33,129 nucleotides of DNA. Source: Candidatus Ventrenecus stercoripullorum (lineage in GTDB: Bacteria > Bacillota_I > Bacilli_A > RF39 > UBA660). The notes below the pieces were generated by a model. That model was not told the origin of the DNA, did no database searches, and saw only the letters and a list, made by a program, of their open reading frames with translations. Shown one piece after another: positions 25,642 through 32,999 of the stretch. The position numbers and the translations under genes are program-made. Position 1 is the first letter of the stretch. Each line of letters opens with the position of its first letter. The DNA is taken from NCBI GenBank assembly GCA_018712835.1, contig DVGF01000036.1:1-33129 (forward strand), read 5' to 3'.

Positions 25642-26433
25642 CTACTTAACCATGCTAAACTTACCAATTGACTCAAAATTGACAACTAATCGTTTTCGTT
25701 CTTCCATAATTTTTTCCAGTAAACCATCTTCCATATTAATTTTAGTAGGAACAATATACTTCGCATCTATTTTATGAGAAATAGTATTTGTAATTATTTT
25801 CATAGCTCTAGAACCATCAAACCATAACGGATTATCACTGTTTTCACGAATACGATTCAAAGATGTTTTTAAAGCATCATGATCATAATTATCACTTTGA
25901 GTAATACTAATCATATATTTTTGCTTCTCACTATGATATAACATATTCTCTCCTAATTCATAACGTGCATTGTTATACCAATACAAGTGATCACCACCAG
26001 CTAAAATTAATACATCACAAGTATACGGTAAGTCTCCAATTAACGAAGAAACATAATCCGATACTTCATCAAAACTACAAGTATTATAATCTTCTTTTAA
26101 AGAAGGAAATTGATTGGTAACATCAACAACACCAAAATCATAATATTTTTGTTCTACCACTTCTTTATTCTTAACAAACAAAAGCTCTATAGAACCTCCA
26201 CCACCAATAAAAATACAAATCTCTTTATCATAATCAATATCTGCATAACATCCATATGCTGTATAAAAAGCTTCATCACTTTGTGAAACTACCTGTATTT
26301 GTAACTCATAATGTTCTAATAAATACTGATTAATCTCATTCAATTCTTCTTGTGAAATTTTCCTGAAAATACTACATCCAAAAATATAAATATTTTTAGT
26401 TTTTTTATGATGTCTCCTAAATGGGGTTCACAT
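25642..26433 (-). pseudogene. Ppx/GppA-like phosphatase lacking its N-terminus
   Basis: Polyphosphate/pppGpp phosphatase-type protein of the actin-like ATPase fold, 5'-truncated. The retained part has VVSQSDEAFYTAYG, the second phosphate loop ICIFIGGGGSIELLF, YDFGVVDVTNQF, LILAGGDH and the C-terminal LWFDGSRAMKII and PTKINMEDGLLEKI. In frame upstream of the TTG at 26343, family-like sequence continues (KNIYIFGCSIFRKISQEEL) to a TGA at 26434-26436, with no ATG. The first phosphate loop (DIGSNS type) is absent, and rarA begins only 40 bp further on. The only AGGAG upstream stands 5 bases before an ATA codon (26407-26409), a very rare start. A dead gene is the simplest reading. Confidence 0.72.
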
Positions 26434-26473
26434 CATACTTAAACATCGATTCTTTTTATATACAACAACAATT

Positions 26474-27808
26474 TTAATGATGCTTTTCTTCACTTTTTTT
26501 ATGTGTTTTCTTCCAATTTTCAATCTTTTCTAACCGTTCTTTTACCCTTAATTCTTTTCCTTGAACAGTCGGGATATAATAAACACGATTAGCTAATGTC
26601 TCTGGCAAGCAAGACATTGTTGTAATCTTCTCTTTCGTATCATGCGCATATTGATATCCTTCTCCATAATGAAGTTCTTTCATTAACTTAGTAGGTGCAT
26701 TTCTTAAATGAAGAGGTACAGGTTCCGCAATTTGCTCCGTTGCATCCTTACGTGCAGCCTCATACGCAACATAAAGAGCATTCGATTTAGGAGCCACAGC
26801 TAAATAAGTAACCAACTCAGTAAGATTAACATTACACTCAGGCATTCCAATAAAATGACAAGCTTGATAACAAGAAACTGCAAGCGTTAAAGCAGACGGA
26901 TCAGCAAGACCAATATCCTCACTAGCAAAGCGAATAAGCCTACGTGCAATATATAATGGGTCTTCTCCTCCTTCAAGCATCCGTGCAAGCCAATAAATAG
27001 AAGCTTGAACATCACTATTACGCATTGATTTATGTAAAGCCGAAATCAAGTTATAATGTTCTTCCCCACTTTTATCATACATCAAAGACTTTTTATTTAA
27101 ACATTGTTTCACAATTTGTTCCGTTACAAGAATACTACCATCTTTTTCTTCACTATTTAAAACAATCATTTCAAGCATATTTAAAGCACAACGAGCATCC
27201 CCATTTGCATATACTGCGATTGCCCGAATAAGAGAAGTATCTATCAAAACATTTTGTCTACCAAACCCGCGTTCATCTATTATAGCACGATTTAAAAGAA
27301 CACAAATGTCTTCTACAGAAAGAGCTTGAAGCACAAAAACCTTACACCGTGAAAGTAACGCCGAATTAATTTCAAAAGATGGATTTTCTGTCGTCGCCCC
27401 AATCAAAATAATACTTCCTTTTTCTACATATGGTAAAAAGGCATCCTGCTGAGCTTTATTAAATCTATGAATTTCATCAACAAACAAAATAGTCTTACTT
27501 CCCGCAAGTCTACTTTCCTCCGCTTGTTCCATAACATTTCTAATTTCCTTAATTCCACTTGTCACAGCACTAAAATTAATAAAAGTAGCATTAGTTTGTC
27601 TTGCAATAATCGTCGCAAGCGTTGTCTTGCCAACTCCAGGAGGTCCCCAAAAAATCATAGAAGGAATTTGATCTTGCAATATCAATTTTTTTAAAATTTT
27701 TCCTTCGCCAAGTAAATGAGATTGTCCTACAAACTCTTCTAATGTTCTAGGTCGAATACGACTAGCCAAAGGAATATTCTCATTTTCAAATAAAGAGGAT
27801 TGCTTCAT
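26474..27808 (-). CDS. rarA: Replication-associated recombination protein RarA
   Basis: 444-aa AAA+ ATPase of the clamp-loader clade (RarA/MgsA), acting at stalled replication forks. It begins with LASRIRPRTLEEFVGQSHLLG, followed by Walker A GPPGVGKTT (55-63), Walker B ILFVDEIHRF, sensor 1 LIGATTENPSFEIN and the arginine finger LLSRCKVF. The C-terminal tetramerisation part has YWLARMLEGGEDPLYIARRL and VPLHLRNAPTKLMKELHYG. ATG 27808 is preferred to GTG 27811 because GGCGG sits 7 bases upstream. An extended -10 (TGCTATAAT, 27836-27844) provides the promoter. Confidence 0.96.
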   Translation of the reverse strand: MKQSSLFENENIPLASRIRPRTLEEFVGQSHLLGEGKILKKLILQDQIPSMIFWGPPGVGKTTLATIIARQTNATFINFSAVTSGIKEIRNVMEQAEESRLAGSKTILFVDEIHRFNKAQQDAFLPYVEKGSIILIGATTENPSFEINSALLSRCKVFVLQALSVEDICVLLNRAIIDERGFGRQNVLIDTSLIRAIAVYANGDARCALNMLEMIVLNSEEKDGSILVTEQIVKQCLNKKSLMYDKSGEEHYNLISALHKSMRNSDVQASIYWLARMLEGGEDPLYIARRLIRFASEDIGLADPSALTLAVSCYQACHFIGMPECNVNLTELVTYLAVAPKSNALYVAYEAARKDATEQIAEPVPLHLRNAPTKLMKELHYGEGYQYAHDTKEKITTMSCLPETLANRVYYIPTVQGKELRVKERLEKIENWKKTHKKSEEKHH

Positions 27809-27835
27809 CACATCACCGCCTTATAAATTACATCT

Positions 27836-27844
27836 ATTATAGCA
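27836..27844 (-). promoter_or_regulatory. Extended -10 promoter of rarA
   Basis: On the minus strand TGCTATAAT lies 27 bases before the start codon; no clear -35 box is seen. Confidence 0.55.
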
Positions 27845-27851
27845 CAGCAAA

Positions 27852-27876
27852 GAAAAACAGAAGAAAAATATTCTTC
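27852..27876 (-). terminator. Terminator of the reductase-flavodoxin operon
   Basis: On the minus strand GAAGAA-TATTT-TTCTTC (27860-27876) is followed by TGTTTTTC, just after the flavodoxin stop. Confidence 0.6.
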
Positions 27877-27886
27877 CGTTTAGAAA

Positions 27887-28564
27887 TTAACTTAAACTAT
27901 CAGTAAATTCTAGAATATCTGCCTCAGAAGGATTAGAACTAAAACGATGTCCTTCTAACCAGTTTCCTATACCAGCCTCTTCTGCTAGCAACTCCCCACT
28001 TTGTCCAAGTGAAGAAGAAGCAGAAGTACAGAATGGAATAACTGTTTTTCCAGTAAAGTCATTACTTTCTACAAAGGTGTCCACTGGCCAAGCTGCAACT
28101 CCCCACCAAATCGGATAACCAATTAATACCGTATCATACTCTTCCCAATTAGGAACTGTAGTACTTACGAGTTCGACATCTCTTAGAGACTCATCTGCAT
28201 GTTCACGACTTACTCTAGAACTATCATCAGTATAATTCAAATCGGCACTAGTATAAGCATCAACCGGTTCAATCTCAAAAATATCAGCATTTAAATTTTC
28301 TGCCATTTGATTAGCAACCTCTTCTGTATGTCCTTGAGCAGAAAAATAAACAATTAATGTTCTACCAGAAGTAGCAGGATTATCATTATTATCAGTATTA
28401 TTTGACCCTGTATTTTCTGGAGGTGTTGATACACTTTCATTCACAGAATTATCTGTATTAGTATTACTATCTAAAGTATCTCTACTTGTAAAATAGAGAA
28501 TTAATCCTCCAATAGCACATAAAACTAAAACAACAATAATTCCTATAACAATCTTTTTATTCAT
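27887..28564 (-). CDS. Membrane-anchored flavodoxin-like protein
   Basis: 225-aa protein with an N-terminal membrane helix (residues 5-26, KIVIGIIVVLVLCAIGGLIL), a Ser/Thr/Asn-rich linker (30-68) and a flavodoxin domain displayed outside the cell. LIVYFSAQGHTEEVA (FMN phosphate loop, 75-80) opens the domain, and LIGYPIWWGVAAWPVDTFVE and IPFCTSASSSLGQS give the isoalloxazine-binding loops. It belongs to the long-chain flavodoxin-like group common in gut anaerobes. GGGAGT precedes ATG 28564, 3 bp after the reductase gene, so the two are co-transcribed. A redox partnership of the pair is inferred from this context. Confidence 0.9.
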   Translation of the reverse strand: MNKKIVIGIIVVLVLCAIGGLILYFTSRDTLDSNTNTDNSVNESVSTPPENTGSNNTDNNDNPATSGRTLIVYFSAQGHTEEVANQMAENLNADIFEIEPVDAYTSADLNYTDDSSRVSREHADESLRDVELVSTTVPNWEEYDTVLIGYPIWWGVAAWPVDTFVESNDFTGKTVIPFCTSASSSLGQSGELLAEEAGIGNWLEGHRFSSNPSEADILEFTDSLS

Positions 28565-28567
28565 ATA

Positions 28568-29461
28568 TTACTCCCAATTCTTTTTTTCCTTACGACAATC
28601 ATCATTCTTTCTTCTTTCAACAACCATCTTATCAAACCATTCTACCATAGTTGGATCTTGATGATTAAAGAATAAACTGTCTTCAGAATCTAACTTTTTA
28701 ATTGTCTCCATGTCTTCCTTTGTTAATTCAAAATCAAAGACATCAAAATTTTCTTCCATTCTATCTTTATGTGTAGATTTACAAGCAATAATAACTCCTC
28801 TTTGGATAAGCCATCTAAGAATAACTTGAGCAACGCTCTTATGATATTTTTCACCAATTTTCTTTAATGCTTCATTTTCAAACATTCCATTTTTACCTTC
28901 ACCAAATGGCGCCCAAGCCTCAATTCGTACACCGTACTTATCCATTACTTCTTGTGCTTTTAATTGTTGGTTCATAGGATTTGTTTCAGCTTGATTAACA
29001 GCAGGCACAACCTTTCGTTCAAACAAACACATATCAGCTAATCGGTCTGGATAAAAATTACTAACACCAATTGCTCGAATTTTTCCTTCTTCATATAAGT
29101 CTTCTAATGCACGATATGCTCCATAATAATCACTAAAAGGTTGATGTAAAAGCATTAAATCAATATAATCTACTCCTAATTTTTCTAAAGATTCCAAAAC
29201 AGAAGCCTTACATTTATCATATCCATAATTATCAATCCATACTTTAGATGTAATAAAAATCTCTTCTCTTGGAATACCACTTTCTTTAATTGCTTCTCCA
29301 ACTTCTCTTTCATTAAAATAACTTTGTGCTGTATCAATCGCCCGATATCCAACACTTAATGCATTTAACACACATCTTTTCGTATCTTCTTTTGAAATTT
29401 GATATACACCAAATCCTAAAATAGGCATCTTAACACCATTATTTAATGTTACATACTCCAT
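28568..29461 (-). CDS. Aldo/keto reductase
   Basis: 297-aa NADPH-dependent carbonyl reductase. The catalytic tetrad is Asp43, Tyr48 (RAIDTAQSYFNE), Lys73 (FITSKVW) and His106 (LMLLHQP). Cofactor-binding features include GVSNF, VNQAETNP and IACKSTHKDRMEENFDVFDFEL. Length is slightly above the usual 275-285 aa because of a Lys/Arg/Asp-rich tail. It starts at ATG 29461 behind AAGGAAGG and follows a MerR-type promoter, so it is probably induced by a small reactive compound such as an aldehyde. Confidence 0.94.
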   Translation of the reverse strand: MEYVTLNNGVKMPILGFGVYQISKEDTKRCVLNALSVGYRAIDTAQSYFNEREVGEAIKESGIPREEIFITSKVWIDNYGYDKCKASVLESLEKLGVDYIDLMLLHQPFSDYYGAYRALEDLYEEGKIRAIGVSNFYPDRLADMCLFERKVVPAVNQAETNPMNQQLKAQEVMDKYGVRIEAWAPFGEGKNGMFENEALKKIGEKYHKSVAQVILRWLIQRGVIIACKSTHKDRMEENFDVFDFELTKEDMETIKKLDSEDSLFFNHQDPTMVEWFDKMVVERRKNDDCRKEKKNWE

Positions 29462-29492
29462 AAATCAATCCTTCCTTTCTCTTTACAAGTAC

Positions 29493-29523
29493 ACTATACG
29501 CCTCGGGAGTAACACACGGTCAA
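29493..29523 (-). promoter_or_regulatory. MerR-type promoter of the reductase operon
   Basis: On the minus strand TTGACC (29518-29523) and TATAGT (29493-29498) are separated by 19 bp, the long spacer typical of MerR-regulated promoters. The spacer holds TACTCCCGAGG, which resembles the right half of a CTCGGAGTTAACTCCGAG-type MerR site; the left half is poorly matched. No merR gene is in the window. Confidence 0.65.
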
Positions 29524-29528
29524 GAACA

Positions 29529-29558
29529 TTAAAAAAAAAAAGAGATTTTACATATCTC
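29529..29558 (-). terminator. Terminator of the Nudix remnant
   Basis: On the minus strand GAGAT (29554-29558) pairs with ATCTC (29542-29546), followed by at least eleven T. The stem overlaps the stop codon region of the remnant. Confidence 0.75.
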
Positions 29559-29634
29559 CATCACATCTTCGAAACATCAAATACACTTCATCATGATCAA
29601 AAATAATTGCTCTAGAACTTACACGTTTATTCAT
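29548..29634 (-). pseudogene. N-terminal remnant of a Nudix hydrolase
   Basis: A 28-codon frame reading MNKRVSSRAIIFDHDEVYLM followed by FRRCDGDM. The opening matches the first beta-strands of Nudix hydrolases (usually ..RVSARAIIIxDGKxLLIxR..). The Nudix box itself is missing, and the frame ends at once in a terminator. A good GGAGTAG site precedes ATG 29634. Most likely an internal deletion joined the first codons to the gene's end. Confidence 0.6.
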
Positions 29635-29708
29635 AAATACTACTCCAATCTATTTTATAATTCTATCATAAAGAAAAAAGATTTTTTACTGCTATTAATA
29701 AAAAATCT

Positions 29709-30797
29709 CTATTGTTTTCTAGATTGTAAATCTTGAATAATTAAATCAAAGCTATTACCATCTAAAACATCTCCCATAATTTTCACATAACTTTCAAACC
29801 GTTCCATACTAATAGAACCATCTACAACTGCTTGTTTCACAGCACAATTCTTATAAGGCTCATTGTAATGATAACAATCGTTATATTTACATCGATAACC
29901 TTGAAATTCAGAAAAATAATTTTGAATTTCAATAGGTTCAAAAGAAGTAACATCTAAACTACGAATACCAGGAGTATCAATAATAGAAGAATTATCATTC
30001 CAAACATAATATTTAGAAGTCGTTGTAGTATGCCTTCCTCTTTTACTTTTTTCACTAACATGACTTGTTTTAGTTTCCTCCGTATCCATAATTGCATTCG
30101 TCAAAGAAGATTTACCTACTCCACTATTTCCAACAAAAATAGCCTGTTTATGGTACAAATAACGCTTTAACTCATCTATACCAATATTTTGTACAGTAGA
30201 AGTTTCAACCACAGCAATTCCAATTTTTCGATAAATATCTAAGACTTTTTCATCTTCTAGAGTCTTCATATCACACTTATTAAAACATAAAAGAACAGGA
30301 ATATTACTATTTTGTAAAACAAGCAAATACCTATCAATAAATTTAGAATGCATAGGAGGCTCTTTCGCCGCGACCACTATTACAGCTAAATCAATATTAG
30401 CAGCGATATGTTTTGTTGTTCCTAAATCATCTAATTTAGTACTATCCTTTTTAGTTCTAGAAAGTAAAGACGTTCTCTTTACCAAGTTCTTAATATAATA
30501 CTTTCCAGATTGAAATAACAAAACAACTTTATCTCCAGGAAACAAAATTTGATTACATACACCATTTATTTCTTTAGAAAGACATGCTAAAACAACTTTG
30601 TCTTGATACATTACATAACAATCATTATACCTAACTTCTATTACAACGCCAAACAAAGATGCTTCTGGAATAATAAAATCATCTTTTAAATGTTTACTGT
30701 TATAAAGTGTTCTATCTTTAGCTCTTTGCTTTTGTTCTATACTTTTCTTAGTTTTAAAACTATCATAAGATTTATAATGTGTAATATTCCTCACCAT
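29709..30797 (-). CDS. rsgA: Ribosome biogenesis GTPase RsgA
   Basis: Circularly permuted GTPase that checks 30S ribosomal subunit maturation. An N-terminal extension of about 45 residues rich in Lys precedes the OB-fold (GVVIEVRYNDCYVMYQDKVV). The G motifs come in permuted order: NKCD (G4), then GNSGVGKSSL (G1), the HTTTTSKY switch and DTPGIRSL (G3). A zinc-binding end follows (CKYNDCYHYNEPYKNC). At 362 aa it is longer than usual (about 290-330). ATG 30797 lacks a clear ribosome binding site but follows the upstream frame's stop (30805-30807) by 7 bases, so re-initiation is possible. TTG 30815 is an alternative that gives 368 aa. Confidence 0.94.
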   Translation of the reverse strand: MVRNITHYKSYDSFKTKKSIEQKQRAKDRTLYNSKHLKDDFIIPEASLFGVVIEVRYNDCYVMYQDKVVLACLSKEINGVCNQILFPGDKVVLLFQSGKYYIKNLVKRTSLLSRTKKDSTKLDDLGTTKHIAANIDLAVIVVAAKEPPMHSKFIDRYLLVLQNSNIPVLLCFNKCDMKTLEDEKVLDIYRKIGIAVVETSTVQNIGIDELKRYLYHKQAIFVGNSGVGKSSLTNAIMDTEETKTSHVSEKSKRGRHTTTTSKYYVWNDNSSIIDTPGIRSLDVTSFEPIEIQNYFSEFQGYRCKYNDCYHYNEPYKNCAVKQAVVDGSISMERFESYVKIMGDVLDGNSFDLIIQDLQSRKQ

Positions 30798-30804
30798 CCC
30801 AAAA

Positions 30805-31134
30805 TTATTTTTCAATTACTTTTTCTAACAAAATTCTTTTAGAAAATCCACCATTTTTTTGTTCTTTTTGATTAGCCTCCTCTAGGATATCCTCTAAAGA
30901 AAAACCATTATAGATAGCCATAGTGCAAATTAACTCTAACTTATCGGCTAATTCCTTTTTTCTTTCTAATATTGAGGTAGCTTCTCTTACTTCCTCTAAC
31001 TCTTCTTGATCTTTCTTAAGCAAATATTCCCAATATTCATCATCACCCAAAATGCGAGTAATTGGTTTTTCTCCATTTGCCTCTATAATCTCCGGAATTT
31101 TATCTCAAACGAACTTATCATAAACTTGTTCCAT
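30805..31134 (-). pseudogene. PRA-PH/MazG-like pyrophosphohydrolase with early TGA
   Basis: Phosphoribosyl-ATP pyrophosphohydrolase-like protein, about 109 codons. From ATG 31134 the frame reads MEQVYDKFV-stop-DKIPEIIEANGEKPITRIL and continues without break through GDDEYWEYLLKKDQEELEE and ADKLELICTMAI. Family members begin with the strongly conserved K.VRDKIPEII, so the TGA at 31105-31107 stands where Arg is expected: a single C-to-T change of CGA. The rest (EELEE plus ELADKLE metal-binding acids) is well preserved, so the lesion is recent. A GTG within GGTGATGATGAATATTGG at about 31050 could start a shorter, probably inactive product. It lies between rsgA and the 316-aa protein gene in one operon. 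Confidence 0.85.
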
Positions 31135-31147
31135 AATAATCCCTATA

Positions 31148-32098
31148 TTACCTGCCACTCTTCTTATTAGGCACATAAGTTAATGTTCGCGGAATATCTC
31201 TTTCACTAGCACCAATAATATCTACTTTTTCTTTATATAATACATCAAAAATATGATTATAATCTTCCTCGGTTAAATCCTTAATTTGATTATTTCTTTT
31301 ATAAATAACAATACTGATTAAAATCTTAGCAATATCGCCGTCATATAGATGCAATGGAAAACTCATAACATCTTTAATGCCTTTTTGCTTACTATAAAAG
31401 CCCAAATTAGAACGAATATAACTCGAAAAAATCTGTTTATACAAACTAGCATCAAACGTCTCATAATAAGACCCACAATCATCAGAATAATTAATCGTAC
31501 CTTTTTCATCCCACAGACTTCCTGTAAGACATTCTATACCTAAAGGTGTACGATGGTCTTGATTCACCTCAATATTTACTAAATCTTTTCCTTTGGCACG
31601 TAAATCAATAGTTGTATATAATTTATCAGAATTTACAAACAAACCTTGATACTCTCTAAAAGGTTCTAATGTTTTATCATTACCAACGATAAAATGTAAA
31701 TGCGGTTTCATAGAAAAAGTTTGTCCTCCATAAACAGGCGTGCCATGAAACTCTACAGATCCAACAGTTACAATATCAAATTCTTTTCCTGTTTTAAATT
31801 GATAAATATGCTTCACAATTTCTGCAAGCTCTTTCACATTTAATTTTCCAAAACCATATAACGGAAGTCGGTCAGAAATATACTGCAAATATAACTTCAA
31901 AGCCTCGACACTAGGATATCTATCATACAAAACAAACTCAGTATTTGTCTTATTATTATAAAAATCCTCATAAGCTTTAGCAATTTCTTTTCTATCTACT
32001 TCCTGCTGTTTTTCTGAACGCTTCAATAACTCTTCTAATTTTTTCTTGCTTTTTTCTAATTGTCTTATCTCTCTACTTAACCTACTAATTTTATCCAT
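31148..32098 (-). CDS. Hypothetical protein with N-terminal coiled coil
   Basis: 316-aa soluble protein that I do not recognise. Residues 1-45 (SRLSREIRQLEKSKKKLEELLKRSEK) form a charged coiled coil. The rest is mixed alpha/beta, with QTFSMKPHLHFIVGN, VNIEVNQDHRTPLGIECLTGSLWDE and MSFPLHLYDGDIAKILISIVIYKRN as distinctive stretches; no signal peptide or membrane helix is present. ATG 32098 is chosen over 32116 because AAGGGTGG sits 8 bases before it. It is 13 bp upstream of the PRA-PH pseudogene and likely co-transcribed with it and rsgA. Confidence 0.75.
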   Translation of the reverse strand: MDKISRLSREIRQLEKSKKKLEELLKRSEKQQEVDRKEIAKAYEDFYNNKTNTEFVLYDRYPSVEALKLYLQYISDRLPLYGFGKLNVKELAEIVKHIYQFKTGKEFDIVTVGSVEFHGTPVYGGQTFSMKPHLHFIVGNDKTLEPFREYQGLFVNSDKLYTTIDLRAKGKDLVNIEVNQDHRTPLGIECLTGSLWDEKGTINYSDDCGSYYETFDASLYKQIFSSYIRSNLGFYSKQKGIKDVMSFPLHLYDGDIAKILISIVIYKRNNQIKDLTEEDYNHIFDVLYKEKVDIIGASERDIPRTLTYVPNKKSGR

Positions 32099-32186
32099 AG
32101 AATAACCACCCTTCATAACCCTATTCTACTGAATAAATAAATAAAACTCAACAAGAAAATAAAACAATTTCAGTTATTTCATAAAT

Positions 32187-32867
32187 TTATAACAAATCTG
32201 TTTCAATATATGCATCAGTTTCATAATCATATACTTTATTACCATCTATCTTTCGAATACCATAATGATTAGAATTTGGACCCCAATTACCATACATATT
32301 ATTTAAAAAGAAAAGATACTCAACATTTTTCTCTTGAAGATTTAATTTTCCATTAGAAGTATCTAAAGAAAAGCTATATTTCTCTAATTCCTCTTCACTC
32401 AAAGAATAATTGGATTTGTAACTATCATCTAAAGAACTAATATAATCTTTAGCACTTAACTTTCCACCCATAATTTGAATATTTAAAGACCCAGACAGAT
32501 TACTTTCGGTATTATTTTTTAAAACTTTAGTTACTTGAATATTCATATTCGTATATATAAATGTATTTTGGACATTATAATTAAAAGAAGAGGTATCAAC
32601 AATTCCAGAAACAATAAGATCAGCAGCCTCAGTTAAATACTCTAAATTAGGTTCATGACCATAGCATAACTGTGGTGTAATAGATATAACATCCTCTTGA
32701 GTTTCATCTGAAATATTTTCTACTTCAGTACCCATATCATTATAAATATTATCTTGTTTAAAATTCTCCTTATGAAAATAATCAAAACACAAATAAATCG
32801 CTATCATAGCAACTAATAATACTAAAATAATTAACCCCACTTCAACAAATCTAATTTTTTTCTTCAT
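32187..32867 (-). CDS. Hypothetical membrane-anchored protein
   Basis: 226-aa protein of unknown function. KKKIRF is followed by one hydrophobic helix (about residues 9-30, VGLIILVLLVAMIAIYLCF), so the remaining 195 residues are probably outside the cell. This part has an acidic linker and then a beta-rich domain (ADLIVSGIVDTSSFNYN, YTNMNIQVTKVLKNN, LNIQIMGGKLSAKDY, EYLFFLNNMYGNWG) that resembles small extracellular domains often annotated as hypothetical lipoproteins; there is no lipobox. ATG 32867 follows AAGAGGAAAATA; an in-frame ATG at 32906 lacks such a site. Confidence 0.75.
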   Translation of the reverse strand: MKKKIRFVEVGLIILVLLVAMIAIYLCFDYFHKENFKQDNIYNDMGTEVENISDETQEDVISITPQLCYGHEPNLEYLTEAADLIVSGIVDTSSFNYNVQNTFIYTNMNIQVTKVLKNNTESNLSGSLNIQIMGGKLSAKDYISSLDDSYKSNYSLSEEELEKYSFSLDTSNGKLNLQEKNVEYLFFLNNMYGNWGPNSNHYGIRKIDGNKVYDYETDAYIETDLL

Positions 32868-32943
32868 TATTTTCCTCTTATTAATAAATATACTTTTTAT
32901 AATCAAAAAAAGACTTCTGCATAGAAATCTTTATTAACATAAA

Positions 32944-32988
32944 TGGCAGGGGCGGAGAGAATCGAACTCCCATCAAAAGTTTTGGAGA
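32944..32988 (-). other. 3' half of tRNA-Trp(CCA), putative attachment site
   Basis: On the minus strand TCTCCAAAACTTTTGATGGGAG and the bases after it reproduce the anticodon loop (CCA at 32983-32985), the 3' anticodon strand, variable loop, T arm (GGGAG-TTCGATT-CTCTC), acceptor strand CGCCCCT and the encoded GCCA end of a bacterial tRNA-Trp. Upstream bases do not give a matching GGGGCG acceptor strand, D arm or 5' anticodon strand. A tRNA 3' fragment of this kind is left where an element integrated into a tRNA gene. By orientation, the element would lie to the right of the window and the host chromosome to the left. Confidence 0.75.
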
Positions 32989-32999
32989 GTTGACCTCAA

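Noticed and set aside
31105-31107. TGA as tryptophan or selenocysteine codon
   Set aside because: The family has Arg at this position, TGG is used for Trp in the conserved proteins, several genes end in TGA, and no hairpin element for selenocysteine was recognised.
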